Assembly (NCBI RefSeq): GCF_023656565.1
Contig: NZ_JAMOKG010000004.1
Coordinates: forward strand, 62,001-126,000
Direction of reading: 5' to 3'
Origin: Flavobacterium tyrosinilyticum
GTDB taxonomy: Bacteria; Bacteroidota; Bacteroidia; Flavobacteriales; Flavobacteriaceae
Length of the DNA stretch: 64,000 nucleotides
This document shows positions 8,206 through 16,271 of this stretch, piece by piece. The position numbers were made by a program, and so were the translations under genes. The notes beneath the pieces are model-generated. The model had not been told where the DNA came from, did not search any database, and worked only from the letters and a program-made list of their open reading frames with translations. Position 1 is the stretch's first letter, and every line of letters begins with the position of its first letter.

Positions 8206-8745
8206 ATGAGAACAAATATTTTCATCTTAGCACTTACGGCTCTTCTAACTTTAGGAAGCTGTAATTCTGAACCAACATTACAAAAGTATTTTGTTGAAAA
8301 TTCGGAGAAAAAAGATTTTATAGCATTAGATGTTTCACCAAACATCCTGAATGTGGATAAAACAAATCTATCGGCAGAACAAAACGAAGCTTTAAATTCG
8401 TTTGACAAAATGAATATTCTAGCTTTCAAAGCTGATCAAAACAATCAGGTACAGTTTGAGACAGAACGAAACAAGGTAAAAGCCATATTAAAAGATCCGA
8501 AATATCAAGAGTTAATGAAAATTGGTTCTGGTAAAGACGGTGCTTCTGTTAGCTATGTTGGAACTGATGATAATATTAAAGAGTTTATCATTTTTGCCAA
8601 TAGAAAAGAAAATGGGTTTGCTGTAGTTAGGGTTTTAGGCGAAAACATGAATCCAAACAACATTATGACTTTAATGTCTGTTTTACAGAAATCTAAAATA
8701 GATATGGAACAGTTAAAACCTTTAGAACAATTACTTAAAAAATAA
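8206..8745 (+). CDS. DUF4252 domain lipoprotein
   Basis: 179 residues with a lipoprotein signal, LLTLGSC, then NSEPT. The mature part follows the same plan as the preceding gene: a middle region KVKAILKDPKYQELMKIG, a segment with FIIFANRKENGFAVVRVLG, and a last helix. The two therefore look like paralogues, one soluble in the periplasm and one membrane anchored. No enzymatic motif is visible. It is the last gene of the sigma operon and is followed by a strong terminator. Confidence 0.72.
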   Translation: MRTNIFILALTALLTLGSCNSEPTLQKYFVENSEKKDFIALDVSPNILNVDKTNLSAEQNEALNSFDKMNILAFKADQNNQVQFETERNKVKAILKDPKYQELMKIGSGKDGASVSYVGTDDNIKEFIIFANRKENGFAVVRVLGENMNPNNIMTLMSVLQKSKIDMEQLKPLEQLLKK

Positions 8746-8771
8746 TACAATCTTACTTTTTAAATTAAGAA

Positions 8772-8797
8772 AGCTCCAATATATTGGAGCTTTTTTT
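8772..8797 (+). terminator. Intrinsic terminator of the ECF/DUF4252 operon
   Basis: A 20-base perfect palindrome, AGCTCCAATA and its complement, runs from 8772 to 8791 and is followed by a run of T. Confidence 0.85.
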
Positions 8798-8930
8798 ATA
8801 ACATCTGCTAAGATTATACTTATTAATTTATTTGCGTTTTCATTTTGCCATTAATCAAATTTAATTACATTTACGAACTGAGATTACAAAAAAAAACAAA
8901 TCTCAAAAATCTAATTTAACCAGAATTAAT

Positions 8931-9329
8931 ATGATACAAAAAACTTCAAATGCCTTTATTGCGGCATCTTGGGTAGCTCTTGGAGCGGGAACTGTCGGAT
9001 TTATCGTTGGACTAGCAAGAGCTGAAATGCTATTGAATGAAAAAGGATACTATTTTACTGTTCTAATGTTCGGTCTTTTTGCCGTAGTTTCTTTGCAAAA
9101 AAGCGTAAGAGACAGACTTGAGAAACTTCCTGTAACAGACATTTATTACGGAATCTGCTGGTTCGGAACATTGCTTTCAATCGTTCTTTTGGTTGTTGGA
9201 TTATGGAATGCAACAATTCTTCCTAGCGAAAAAGGTTTCTATGCTTTTGCTTTTTTATTAGCATTGTTTGGTGCCATTTCGGTTCAAAAAAATACTAGAG
9301 ATAATATGAGCTTTAATCAGGTTGAGTAA
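8931..9329 (+). CDS. yiaA: YiaA/YiaB family inner membrane protein
   Basis: 132 residues with four hydrophobic helices arranged as two repeated pairs. The repeat is plain: LLNEKGYYFTVLMFGLFAVV and LPSEKGFYAFAFLLALFGA (residues about 35-54 and 97-115), each followed by a QK(S/N)xRD motif. This two-helix duplication is the YiaAB domain. The role is not known; E. coli relatives are linked with envelope stress. It is a single-gene unit with its own terminator. Confidence 0.85.
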   Translation: MIQKTSNAFIAASWVALGAGTVGFIVGLARAEMLLNEKGYYFTVLMFGLFAVVSLQKSVRDRLEKLPVTDIYYGICWFGTLLSIVLLVVGLWNATILPSEKGFYAFAFLLALFGAISVQKNTRDNMSFNQVE

Positions 9330-9356
9330 AGTTTAAATCAATAAAAAAACAGTACT

Positions 9357-9387
9357 AAGCTTCATTTAAAAAAATGAGGCTTTTTTT
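9357..9387 (+). terminator. Intrinsic terminator after yiaA-like gene
   Basis: AAGCTTCATTT pairs with AAATGAGGCTT across a short A-rich loop, then a run of seven T. Confidence 0.75.
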
Positions 9388-9526
9388 ATGCAAAATTTCA
9401 ATCATCAGCAGTAAAATCAGGCTCTTTTATAATTAAACAAAAGTGTCTCAATAGTATAGCAAATAAAAAATAAAATCTTCAAAATATATTTTCTTACAAA
9501 AGAAATAATTTATTCACTTAAAATTA

Positions 9527-9534
9527 TATCTTTG
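9527..9534 (+). promoter_or_regulatory. Probable -7 promoter element
   Basis: TATCTTTG lies 22 bases before the ATG of the secreted propeller gene and matches TAnnTTTG. A convincing -33 TTG at the right distance is not seen. Confidence 0.5.
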
Positions 9535-9555
9535 ACCAAACCCTAAATATACTAT

Positions 9556-10602
9556 ATGAAAAAAATTTTACTCTTTACATTATTATCAGCATTTGGCGCA
9601 AATGCACAAACTCCAACCGATTACGTAACTACAGGATTTAACACTCCAACCGGGATTGCTTTTGATGCTTCTGGAAATTTATTTGTTGCTGATTTCTACA
9701 CTTACAAAGTAACAAAAGTCACACCTCAATTAGTACAAAGCAATTTTGCAACAGTAAATGGTACACCACAACAAATTGCTTTTGACAAGAGTGGAAATCT
9801 TTGGATGGCAGGATCTGGTTTCATTCAGGAAATAGAAAAAATTACGCCATCAGGAGTAGTTACGGCGTATCCAGCAAGTGGAAGCCCTTACGGAATTGCC
9901 ATCGATGCAGACGACAATGTATTTTATTCTGAATCAAATTCAGGAAACATCAAAAAAAGAACTGCTGCAGGAGTAACTTCAACTTTTGCTACAGATTTTT
10001 CCCAGCCTAATGGTTTAGCATTTGACAAATCAGGTAATTTACTTGTTGCTGACAAACTAGATGGTGTAGTTAAAAAAATCACACCAGCAGGTGTCGTAAG
10101 TACATTAATTTCAGGAATTAGTAACCCGACGAACTTAGTTGTCGCAGGAAATGGCGATTTGTATATTTCTACAGGTTCACTAAGAAATATTTACCGTTTC
10201 CCTGCCGGAGGAGTAGACGGAGACGAAGAACTATTTATCAAATTGAGTATCAACGACAATGCAGCTCAAATGGCAATTTATGATGGAGCTCTTTACGTTA
10301 GTACAAGCTCTAGCACTAAAAAAGTTATTAAAATCACATCTCCAACTTTAGGTTTAGGTGATATCAAAAAAACTGAAAAAGGTCTTGCAATATATCCAAA
10401 CCCAGCAACAGATTTTGTACACATTGAAAATGGTAGCGATGTTACAATCGAAACTATTGACTTGTATGATGTGACAGGAAGAAACGTTAAAAGCTACAAG
10501 TCTACAGATGTCAAAGACAATGTTATTTCTGTATCGAATGTAGTTCCAGGAAATTATATTTTAAAAATAAACAATACTTCTAAGAAGATTATTGTGAAGT
10601 AA
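9556..10602 (+). CDS. Secreted NHL/SMP-30-like beta-propeller with type IX sorting domain
   Basis: 348 residues: signal peptide (to about ANAQ), then repeated blades of about 40 residues, each with an IAFDASGNLFVAD-like core (residues about 30-42, 77-88, 120-130, 151-163), forming an NHL-type propeller to about 270. The last 75 residues are a type A type IX secretion sorting domain: IYPNPATDFVHI, LYDVTGRNV and an ending KKIIVK. The protein should cross the outer membrane through the Por/type IX system and be released or attached to the surface. Its binding partner is unknown. Monocistronic, with a terminator behind it. Confidence 0.85.
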   Translation: MKKILLFTLLSAFGANAQTPTDYVTTGFNTPTGIAFDASGNLFVADFYTYKVTKVTPQLVQSNFATVNGTPQQIAFDKSGNLWMAGSGFIQEIEKITPSGVVTAYPASGSPYGIAIDADDNVFYSESNSGNIKKRTAAGVTSTFATDFSQPNGLAFDKSGNLLVADKLDGVVKKITPAGVVSTLISGISNPTNLVVAGNGDLYISTGSLRNIYRFPAGGVDGDEELFIKLSINDNAAQMAIYDGALYVSTSSSTKKVIKITSPTLGLGDIKKTEKGLAIYPNPATDFVHIENGSDVTIETIDLYDVTGRNVKSYKSTDVKDNVISVSNVVPGNYILKINNTSKKIIVK

Positions 10603-10621
10603 TAAAACATTATAATAATAA

Positions 10622-10652
10622 AAAAGCTCCAATTTTCATTGGAGCTTTTCTT
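10622..10652. terminator. Bidirectional intrinsic terminator
   Basis: AAAAGCTCCAAT (10622-10633) pairs with ATTGGAGCTTTT (10638-10649) around a 4-base loop. It lies between the convergent propeller and carB genes, and both strands have a T tract. Confidence 0.85.
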
Positions 10653-10670
10653 TTATAATAGAATCTGAGG

Positions 10671-13526
10671 TTATTTACTCAAATACATTTTTCTTCTAGA
10701 GTACAATTCGTAGAATTGATCGTCTTTTAAATCATCAATAAACAAGATGCTTTCTCCTGTCGATTTCATTTCTGGTCCTAACGCTTTATTTACGTTCGGG
10801 AATTTGCTGAAAGAGAAAACTGGTTGTTTGATTGCGTATCCTTTTAATTGTGGATTGAAATCAAAGTCAGTTACTTTATTGTGACCTAACATTACTTTTG
10901 TAGCGTAGTTTACATAAGGTTCTCCGTAAGCTTTTGCAATAAACGGAACCGTTCTTGAAGCTCTTGGATTTGCCTCGATGATGTATACTGTATCATCTTT
11001 AATCGCAAACTGAATGTTGATTAAACCTACAGTTTTTAAAGCTCTCGCAATTTTATGCGTGTGATCTTTAATTTGCTGCATTACAAATTCTCCTAAGTTG
11101 AAAGGAGGCAATGTTGCGTTACTATCCCCAGAGTGAACTCCACAAGGCTCAATGTGCTCCATAATTCCGATGATGTAAACATTTCCGTCAGCATCACAAA
11201 TTGCATCAGCCTCAGCTTCGATTGCTCCCGCTAAATAGTGATCTAAAAGTAATTTGTTTCCTGGAATTGCTTTCAACAAATCGATAACGTGCTCTTCCAA
11301 CTCTTTTTTGTTGATTACAATCTTCATTCCCTGACCTCCTAATACATAAGAAGGACGAATTAAAAGTGGGAAATCTAAAGTATCTGCCAATTTCGAAGCT
11401 TCGTCAGCCGTTTCAGCGATTCCGAATCTTGGGAAAGGAATATGCAATTCAGTCAATAAATCTGAGAATCTTCCTCTATCTTCTGCTAAGTCAAGTGCAT
11501 CAAAACTAGTTCCGATGATTTTTACTCCGTATTTAGACAATTTATCTGCTAATTTAAGAGCTGTCTGACCTCCCAACTGCACAATTACGCCTTCTGGCTT
11601 TTCGTGTTGGATAATGTCATAAATGTGCTCCCAGAAAACTGGTTCGAAGTATAATTTATCGGCCGTATCAAAATCTGTAGAAACTGTTTCAGGATTACAG
11701 TTAATCATGATCGTTTCATAACCACATTCTTTAGCTGCCAAAACTCCGTGTACACAAGAATAATCAAATTCGATTCCTTGACCAATTCTGTTTGGTCCAG
11801 AACCTAGAACGATTACTTTCTTTTTATCTGTAAGAACACTTTCGTTATCTACATAACGTTCTCCGTTAGCTTTTTCAATTTCAGCTTCAAAAGTTGAGTA
11901 GTAATAAGGTGTTTTAGCTTTAAATTCAGCCGCACAAGTATCTACCAATTTGAACACACGGTTAATGTTCATGTTCATACGTAAAGTGTGCACTTCACTT
12001 TCTAAACAACTCATCATGTGAGCGATTTGTCTATCTGCAAAACCTTTTTGTTTTGCCTCAAGCAATAATTCTTTTGGAAGATTTGAAACTTTGTAGTTTG
12101 ATATTTCTTTTTCTAAGGTATAAAGCTCTTCGTATTGCTTTAAGAACCACATGTCGATTCTTGTAATTTCGTGAATGGTACTTAATGGAATTCCCATTGC
12201 AATTGCATCGTAGATTACGAATACACGATCCCAACTTGCATAAGTTAGTTTTTCGATAATTTGTTCGTAATTTTTATATCCTTTTCCGTCAGCACCTAAA
12301 CCATTTCTCTTAATCTCTAAAGATTGAGTCGCTTTGTGAAGTGCTTCTTGGAAAGAACGTCCGATTCCCATAACCTCACCTACAGATTTCATCTGAAGCC
12401 CTAAAGTTCTGTCTGAACCTTCAAATTTATCGAAGTTCCAACGTGGTATTTTTACGATTACATAATCTAAAGTTGGTTCGAAAAGAGCCGAAGTCGATTT
12501 TGTAATTTGATTTTGCAACTCATCTAAGTTGTATCCTAAAGCTAATTTAGAAGCAATTTTTGCAATTGGATATCCAGTTGCTTTTGATGCTAAAGCAGAA
12601 GAACGAGATACACGAGGGTTAATCTCGATGGCTACGATATCTTCTTTTTCGTCTGGTGAAACTGCGAATTGTACGTTACATCCTCCAGCAAAATTTCCGA
12701 TACTTCTCATCATTAAGATAGCGTAGTCACGTAATTTTTGGAAAGTTGTATCAGATAATGTCATCGCTGGCGCAACTGTAATCGAATCTCCCGTATGGAT
12801 TCCCATTGGATCCATGTTTTCGATAGAACAGATAATTACAACGTTGTCATTTTTATCTCTCAAAAGCTCTAACTCATATTCTTTCCATCCCATCAAAGCT
12901 TTATCAATTAAAACTTCGTGAATTGGAGAGGCTTCAAGTCCGCGAGTTAAAAGCTCATCAAAATCTTCTTTTTTGTAAACCACAGCTGCTCCAGTTCCTC
13001 CTAGTGTAAACGAAGGACGAATTACAAGCGGGAAACCAAATTCCTGAGCGATTTCTTTTCCTTCAAGGTAAGAAGTAGCTGTTTTTGCAGGTGCAGTTGG
13101 CACATTAATTCTTTCTAAAAGCTGCTTAAACTGCTCTCTGTCTTCTGTAATATTAATAGCATTTACATCAACACCGATTAATCTCACTCCGAAATCTTGC
13201 CAGATTCCTTTTTCCTCAGCTTCCAAACACAAGTTCAAAGCTGTTTGCCCTCCCATTGTTGGTAAAACAGCATCAATTTGCGGATGTTCCTTAAGAATTT
13301 CAATAATCGATTTTGTCGTTAAAGGTTTCAAATAAATATGATCGGCCATAGATGGGTCGGTCATAATCGTCGCTGGATTCGAGTTAATCAAGATAACCTC
13401 AATTCCTTCTTCACGAATCGAGCGTGCAGATTGAGATCCCGCATAATCGAATTCGCAAGCTTGGCCAATAACAATAGGTCCTGAACCTATTATTAAAACT
13501 GATTTTATTGATGTGTCTTTAGGCAT
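10671..13526 (-). CDS. carB: CarB, carbamoyl-phosphate synthase large subunit, lacking the C-terminal regulatory domain
   Basis: 951 residues. CarB makes carbamoyl phosphate from bicarbonate, ATP and ammonia supplied by CarA, feeding pyrimidines and arginine. Both halves are present: the first begins VLIIGSGPIVIGQACEFDYAG, with its ATP-grasp part containing RPSFTLGGTGAAVV; the second begins IVLGSGPNRIGQGIEFDYS and contains RPSYVLGGQGM. The protein stops about 20 residues after GPEMKSTGE, where E. coli CarB (1073 residues) goes on into a domain of about 140 residues that binds UMP, IMP and ornithine. That domain is therefore missing. No carA is adjacent. Confidence 0.97.
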   Translation of the reverse strand: MPKDTSIKSVLIIGSGPIVIGQACEFDYAGSQSARSIREEGIEVILINSNPATIMTDPSMADHIYLKPLTTKSIIEILKEHPQIDAVLPTMGGQTALNLCLEAEEKGIWQDFGVRLIGVDVNAINITEDREQFKQLLERINVPTAPAKTATSYLEGKEIAQEFGFPLVIRPSFTLGGTGAAVVYKKEDFDELLTRGLEASPIHEVLIDKALMGWKEYELELLRDKNDNVVIICSIENMDPMGIHTGDSITVAPAMTLSDTTFQKLRDYAILMMRSIGNFAGGCNVQFAVSPDEKEDIVAIEINPRVSRSSALASKATGYPIAKIASKLALGYNLDELQNQITKSTSALFEPTLDYVIVKIPRWNFDKFEGSDRTLGLQMKSVGEVMGIGRSFQEALHKATQSLEIKRNGLGADGKGYKNYEQIIEKLTYASWDRVFVIYDAIAMGIPLSTIHEITRIDMWFLKQYEELYTLEKEISNYKVSNLPKELLLEAKQKGFADRQIAHMMSCLESEVHTLRMNMNINRVFKLVDTCAAEFKAKTPYYYSTFEAEIEKANGERYVDNESVLTDKKKVIVLGSGPNRIGQGIEFDYSCVHGVLAAKECGYETIMINCNPETVSTDFDTADKLYFEPVFWEHIYDIIQHEKPEGVIVQLGGQTALKLADKLSKYGVKIIGTSFDALDLAEDRGRFSDLLTELHIPFPRFGIAETADEASKLADTLDFPLLIRPSYVLGGQGMKIVINKKELEEHVIDLLKAIPGNKLLLDHYLAGAIEAEADAICDADGNVYIIGIMEHIEPCGVHSGDSNATLPPFNLGEFVMQQIKDHTHKIARALKTVGLINIQFAIKDDTVYIIEANPRASRTVPFIAKAYGEPYVNYATKVMLGHNKVTDFDFNPQLKGYAIKQPVFSFSKFPNVNKALGPEMKSTGESILFIDDLKDDQFYELYSRRKMYLSK

Positions 13527-13624
13527 TTTGTATGTATTGTGTAGTTGTTTACGATTTAAAAAAACTTTTCTAGTGCACTATAAACTAGAAAGTTGAGAGA
13601 TTTTTTACCGACAAGGTATAAAAA

Positions 13625-13652
13625 AAGGCGATACTAAAAAAGTAATCGCCTT
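13625..13652 (-). terminator. Terminator of rpmH
   Basis: AAGGCGAT and ATCGCCTT arms lie at 13625-13632 and 13645-13652, with a T tract on the minus strand, 20 bases downstream of the rpmH stop. It separates rpmH from carB, which continues on the same strand. Confidence 0.85.
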
Positions 13653-13671
13653 ATGTATGTTTATACAAACA

Positions 13672-13833
13672 TTATTTTTTGTGTCTAGGCTCGCTAGAAA
13701 CAGTTAATTTATGTCTTCCTTTTGCTCTTCTACGCGCTAGAACTTTTCTTCCATTCGCAGAAGCCATTCTGTCCATAAATCCGTGCTTATTTCTTCTTTT
13801 TCTTTTCGATGGTTGAAACGTTCTTTTGCTCAT
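13672..13833 (-). CDS. rpmH: 50S ribosomal protein L34
   Basis: A 53-residue frame read from the sequence: it begins MSKRTFQPSKRKRRNKHG, continues FMDRMASANGRKVL and ends RHKK. This is the complete L34 signature (TFQPSxRKRxxxHGFxxRM...GRxVLxxRRxKGR). L34 is a small basic protein of the large ribosomal subunit. In many bacteria rpmH lies beside rnpA and dnaA; here it stands alone between carB and a TPR protein, with its own promoter and terminator. Confidence 0.97.
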   Translation of the reverse strand: MSKRTFQPSKRKRRNKHGFMDRMASANGRKVLARRRAKGRHKLTVSSEPRHKK

Positions 13834-13908
13834 TGCTTTGTATCTTTAAAAATGGTATCTATTAACTCGTTTATTTGGTTTTGGATATCGTTGTTCAAAA
13901 ACCGAGTG

Positions 13909-13938
13909 CAAATATACAAAGACTTTTTTTTCTGGCAA
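13909..13938 (-). promoter_or_regulatory. Promoter of rpmH
   Basis: On the minus strand TTG (13938-13936) and TATATTTG (13916-13909) are 19 bases apart, matching the phylum's -33/-7 pattern. The 5' leader of rpmH would be about 70 bases. Confidence 0.65.
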
Positions 13939-14002
13939 GTACTTTTATAAAAATATTTTTAATTCCTTTTACTATCTTTGCAATCACAAATTTACAATAA
14001 TT

Positions 14003-14518
14003 ATGTTTCACAAGAATATTAAACTTATTTTGGCCGGACTTCTTGTAGTGGCGGGCATTTGGCAATTTACAGAAAGTAATATTGGGAATGGTATATTCCT
14101 TATCTTATTGACTGCAATTCCAATTTTTCTTTATTTTAAAAACGAATTTATCCTTTTAGCCTTCCTTAAATTAAGAAAACAAGACTTCGAAGGTGCTAAT
14201 AAATGGTTATCATATATCAAAAATCCAGAAGGAGCATTAGTAAGAAAACAACAAGGATACTTAAATTATTTACAAGGTATCATGTTATCTCAAACCAATA
14301 TCAACCAAGCGGAGAAACATTTCAAAAAAGCAATCGAACTTGGACTATCAATGGATATGGATTTGGCTGTAGCTAAATTAAACCTTGCTGGAGTTGCAAT
14401 GTCTCGTAGAAGAAAATTGGAAGCGACTAATTTATTAAACGAAGCTAAAAAATTAGACAAACAAGGTATGCTGAAAGAGCAAATCTCTATGATGAAAGAA
14501 CAAATGAAGAAAATCTAA
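14003..14518 (+). CDS. Membrane-anchored tetratricopeptide-repeat protein
   Basis: 171 residues. Two hydrophobic helices at about 7-23 and 28-55 anchor the N-terminus, the layout of DUF2892-like proteins. The rest is helical with TPR-like pairs, for example LQGIMLSQTNINQAEKHFKKAIELG and LNLAGVAMSRRRKLEATNLLNEA (about 90-150), and ends in a Met- and Lys-rich helix. A scaffold role at the inner membrane is an inference; no catalytic motif is seen. A TATCTTTG promoter element lies at 13973-13980, 22 bases before the start. Confidence 0.7.
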   Translation: MFHKNIKLILAGLLVVAGIWQFTESNIGNGIFLILLTAIPIFLYFKNEFILLAFLKLRKQDFEGANKWLSYIKNPEGALVRKQQGYLNYLQGIMLSQTNINQAEKHFKKAIELGLSMDMDLAVAKLNLAGVAMSRRRKLEATNLLNEAKKLDKQGMLKEQISMMKEQMKKI

Positions 14519-14540
14519 TTTTCTTTAAATTACAATATTA

Positions 14541-14577
14541 AAAATCCCAAATTCCAAAAGGAGTTTGGGATTTTTTT
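14541..14577 (+). terminator. Intrinsic terminator
   Basis: A 15-bp stem with one mismatch (14541-14555 with 14560-14574; core AAAATCCCAAA) and seven T after it, 22 bases behind the TPR gene. Confidence 0.85.
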
Positions 14578-14621
14578 ATTTTAGATTGTTGAGTTTAGAT
14601 TTTAGATTTTACTCATTTTAT

Positions 14622-14710
14622 GTCTTCCTGAGCGAAGTCGAAGGACACGCAAAGTAAAGAAAACATTGAATGGATTTAGCATGTGATCCTTCGACTTCGC
14701 TCAGGAGGAC
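14622..14710. repeat. Inverted repeat of the CTGAGCGAAGTCGAAG family
   Basis: Arms 14622-14649 and 14682-14710 are near-perfect complements built on CCTGAGCGAAGTCGAAGGA. Related single or paired copies lie at 43075-43133 and 45758-45790; the latter shares the flank ACGCAAAG. The spacer 14519-15017 holds no gene that I can support. Confidence 0.85.
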
Positions 14711-14805
14711 AAACGTGATGTTTACTTTACGTACACCTTTGTCTTTTTTCTATTTTAGATTGCTGATTTTAGATCTTTCTATTTTGATGATTTTCCATAT
14801 AGTAT

Positions 14806-14907
14806 GTCATCCCGAGGAACGAGGGATCTCCGTAAGAAACTCCCCAAAGTAAATTACCAATCTGTGCGGAGCTACTTGCAGAGATTTCTCCCTACGATCG
14901 AAATGAC
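14806..14907. repeat. Imperfect inverted repeat related to 291-390
   Basis: Begins GTCATCCCGAGGAACGAGG and ends CCTACGATCGAAATGAC. The outer ends and the GATCTCC/GAGATTTCTCC core match the element at 291-390, with the arms diverged from each other. Confidence 0.75.
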
Positions 14908-14930
14908 AAGATTGCGTGCTCTTAGATACA

Positions 14931-14961
14931 TCTTTGTCAAAGTTTAAAACTTTGACAAAGA
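14931..14961. repeat. 31-bp perfect palindrome, copy 1
   Basis: Starts TCTTTGTCAAAGTTT, has a single central A and then the exact complement. The identical 31 bases occur again at 45872-45902. Confidence 0.92.
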
Positions 14962-15017
14962 TTACAAATCCTCAAAGTATTGGAATTTGGAATTTAAAAA
15001 TTGGAATTTTAATTCAA

Positions 15018-15677
15018 CTAATCTTCCAATATAATAGAAGGCAAATTCTCATTCAGCCACTTGTACTTATTCAAGATCATAATATGTGTCCCTCCTTTGA
15101 CTAAAATACATTTGTCAATATACTTAATCGGAAAAACATCATCTTTATCTCCGTGGATATGCACTACATTTTCGTCAATCTTATCGCGATCCCATAAGAT
15201 TACGCTTTCTACAGCCCATTGCAAATAACCTAAATCACGTACAGATAAAAATTTCTCGTACAATTTAATACGTTTATTGACCTTTTCGCCAAATGAAAAT
15301 TTAGCCAATTTCTCAACATTAAGAATTAACTGCATCGGAATTAGTTTGTAAGCTTTTGTTTTCTTCCCTATTTTCATTCTTCTCGGAAATTCCAAATTAC
15401 TTCTTACACTCGATATAATAATAACTTTTCGTGCTTTTATATGTTTCGAAATTTCCTGAACTAGGATTCCTCCAAAAGAAACTCCGACTAAAACAGGATT
15501 TTCATGCTTTATATTTTTACTAATTCGAAGTGCATAATCTGATAAAGATTCTTTCGGATTTGGAATTTCCCATTCCAAAAGATGCATTTCAAAAGTATCT
15601 TCATCCAATTTTATTCTTTCAAAAATAGATGAACTCGCAGCCAAACCTGGCATAAAATAAACTGGAATTTTACTCAT
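15018..15677 (-). CDS. Alpha/beta-fold hydrolase
   Basis: 219 residues without a signal peptide, so cytoplasmic. The nucleophile elbow is GVSFGG (Ser about residue 67), the oxyanion region is FMPGLAAS near the N-terminus, the acid is probably in HGDKDDVFP and the His in GGTHIMI. The length is short for the fold but all elements of the core are there. Substrate unknown; esterase, thioesterase and C-C hydrolase are all possible. It is monocistronic and its 3' end abuts a repeat-rich spacer. Confidence 0.8.
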   Translation of the reverse strand: MSKIPVYFMPGLAASSSIFERIKLDEDTFEMHLLEWEIPNPKESLSDYALRISKNIKHENPVLVGVSFGGILVQEISKHIKARKVIIISSVRSNLEFPRRMKIGKKTKAYKLIPMQLILNVEKLAKFSFGEKVNKRIKLYEKFLSVRDLGYLQWAVESVILWDRDKIDENVVHIHGDKDDVFPIKYIDKCILVKGGTHIMILNKYKWLNENLPSIILED

Positions 15678-15968
15678 AACATTAAAATGAAATTACCATT
15701 AAGACCTTTATTCTAAAAAATAAAGTTACTTTTTTTAATGTCATGATAATCAAATTTCAGACCTATTTTATGTCAATTCAAAAAAAATCCAAGTTGAAAA
15801 CAAAAACTTAAAGTTTATAGCTGCAAAAAATAATTTAATATTGAAAATCAAATGATTACCTTTGCAATTCGAAACATTTCTTGAATTTAAAACTTATAAA
15901 GAATTTTCTTTCATTAAAATTTCGAATCCCAAATTCACTATTTACCAATAACCTAACAAGAAATTACT

Positions 15969-16271
15969 ATGGAATCTTCTGTAACTATGGAAATCAAAGA
16001 CAACACTTTTGCACGCCAATTTGAAACTGTCATCCCTGAAGGAATGTTAGCAGTTGAGTATTCATTTCAAGAAAAAAAAATCTTTTTAACCAAGATCAAT
16101 AAACCAGATTCATACGAGAACGAAGAAACGATCAATATGCTGCTTAAAAATATATTAGATTTAAGTTCTGAAAAAAATTACAGAGTAGTTCCTATTCACC
16201 CAAAGATTGTTTCGTTTTTCAAAAAAAACCCTAGATATAAAGAATTACTTCCTCCAGGAATTAGAATCTAA
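15969..16271 (+). CDS. Small GNAT-like N-acetyltransferase domain protein
   Basis: 100 residues. The pattern EGMLAVEYSFQEKKIFLTK, then LLKNILDL, VVPIHPKIVSFFKKNPRY and the conserved ending resembles the compact YjdJ-type acetyltransferase family (about 90 residues), whose C-terminal V.P.C..V..Y...HPEY motif is echoed here. The acetyl-CoA loop is weak, so activity is uncertain. An alternative start lies at 15987 (MEIKDN). TACCTTTG at 15857-15864 may be its -7 element. The gene ends inside the end of the convergent permease gene (4-base overlap). Confidence 0.65.
   Translation: MESSVTMEIKDNTFARQFETVIPEGMLAVEYSFQEKKIFLTKINKPDSYENEETINMLLKNILDLSSEKNYRVVPIHPKIVSFFKKNPRYKELLPPGIRI

Noticed and set aside
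14670..15104. Two short plus-strand ORFs in the repeat-rich spacer
   Set aside because: They consist largely of repeat arms and the reverse of the hydrolase end; no conserved motif and no promoter.
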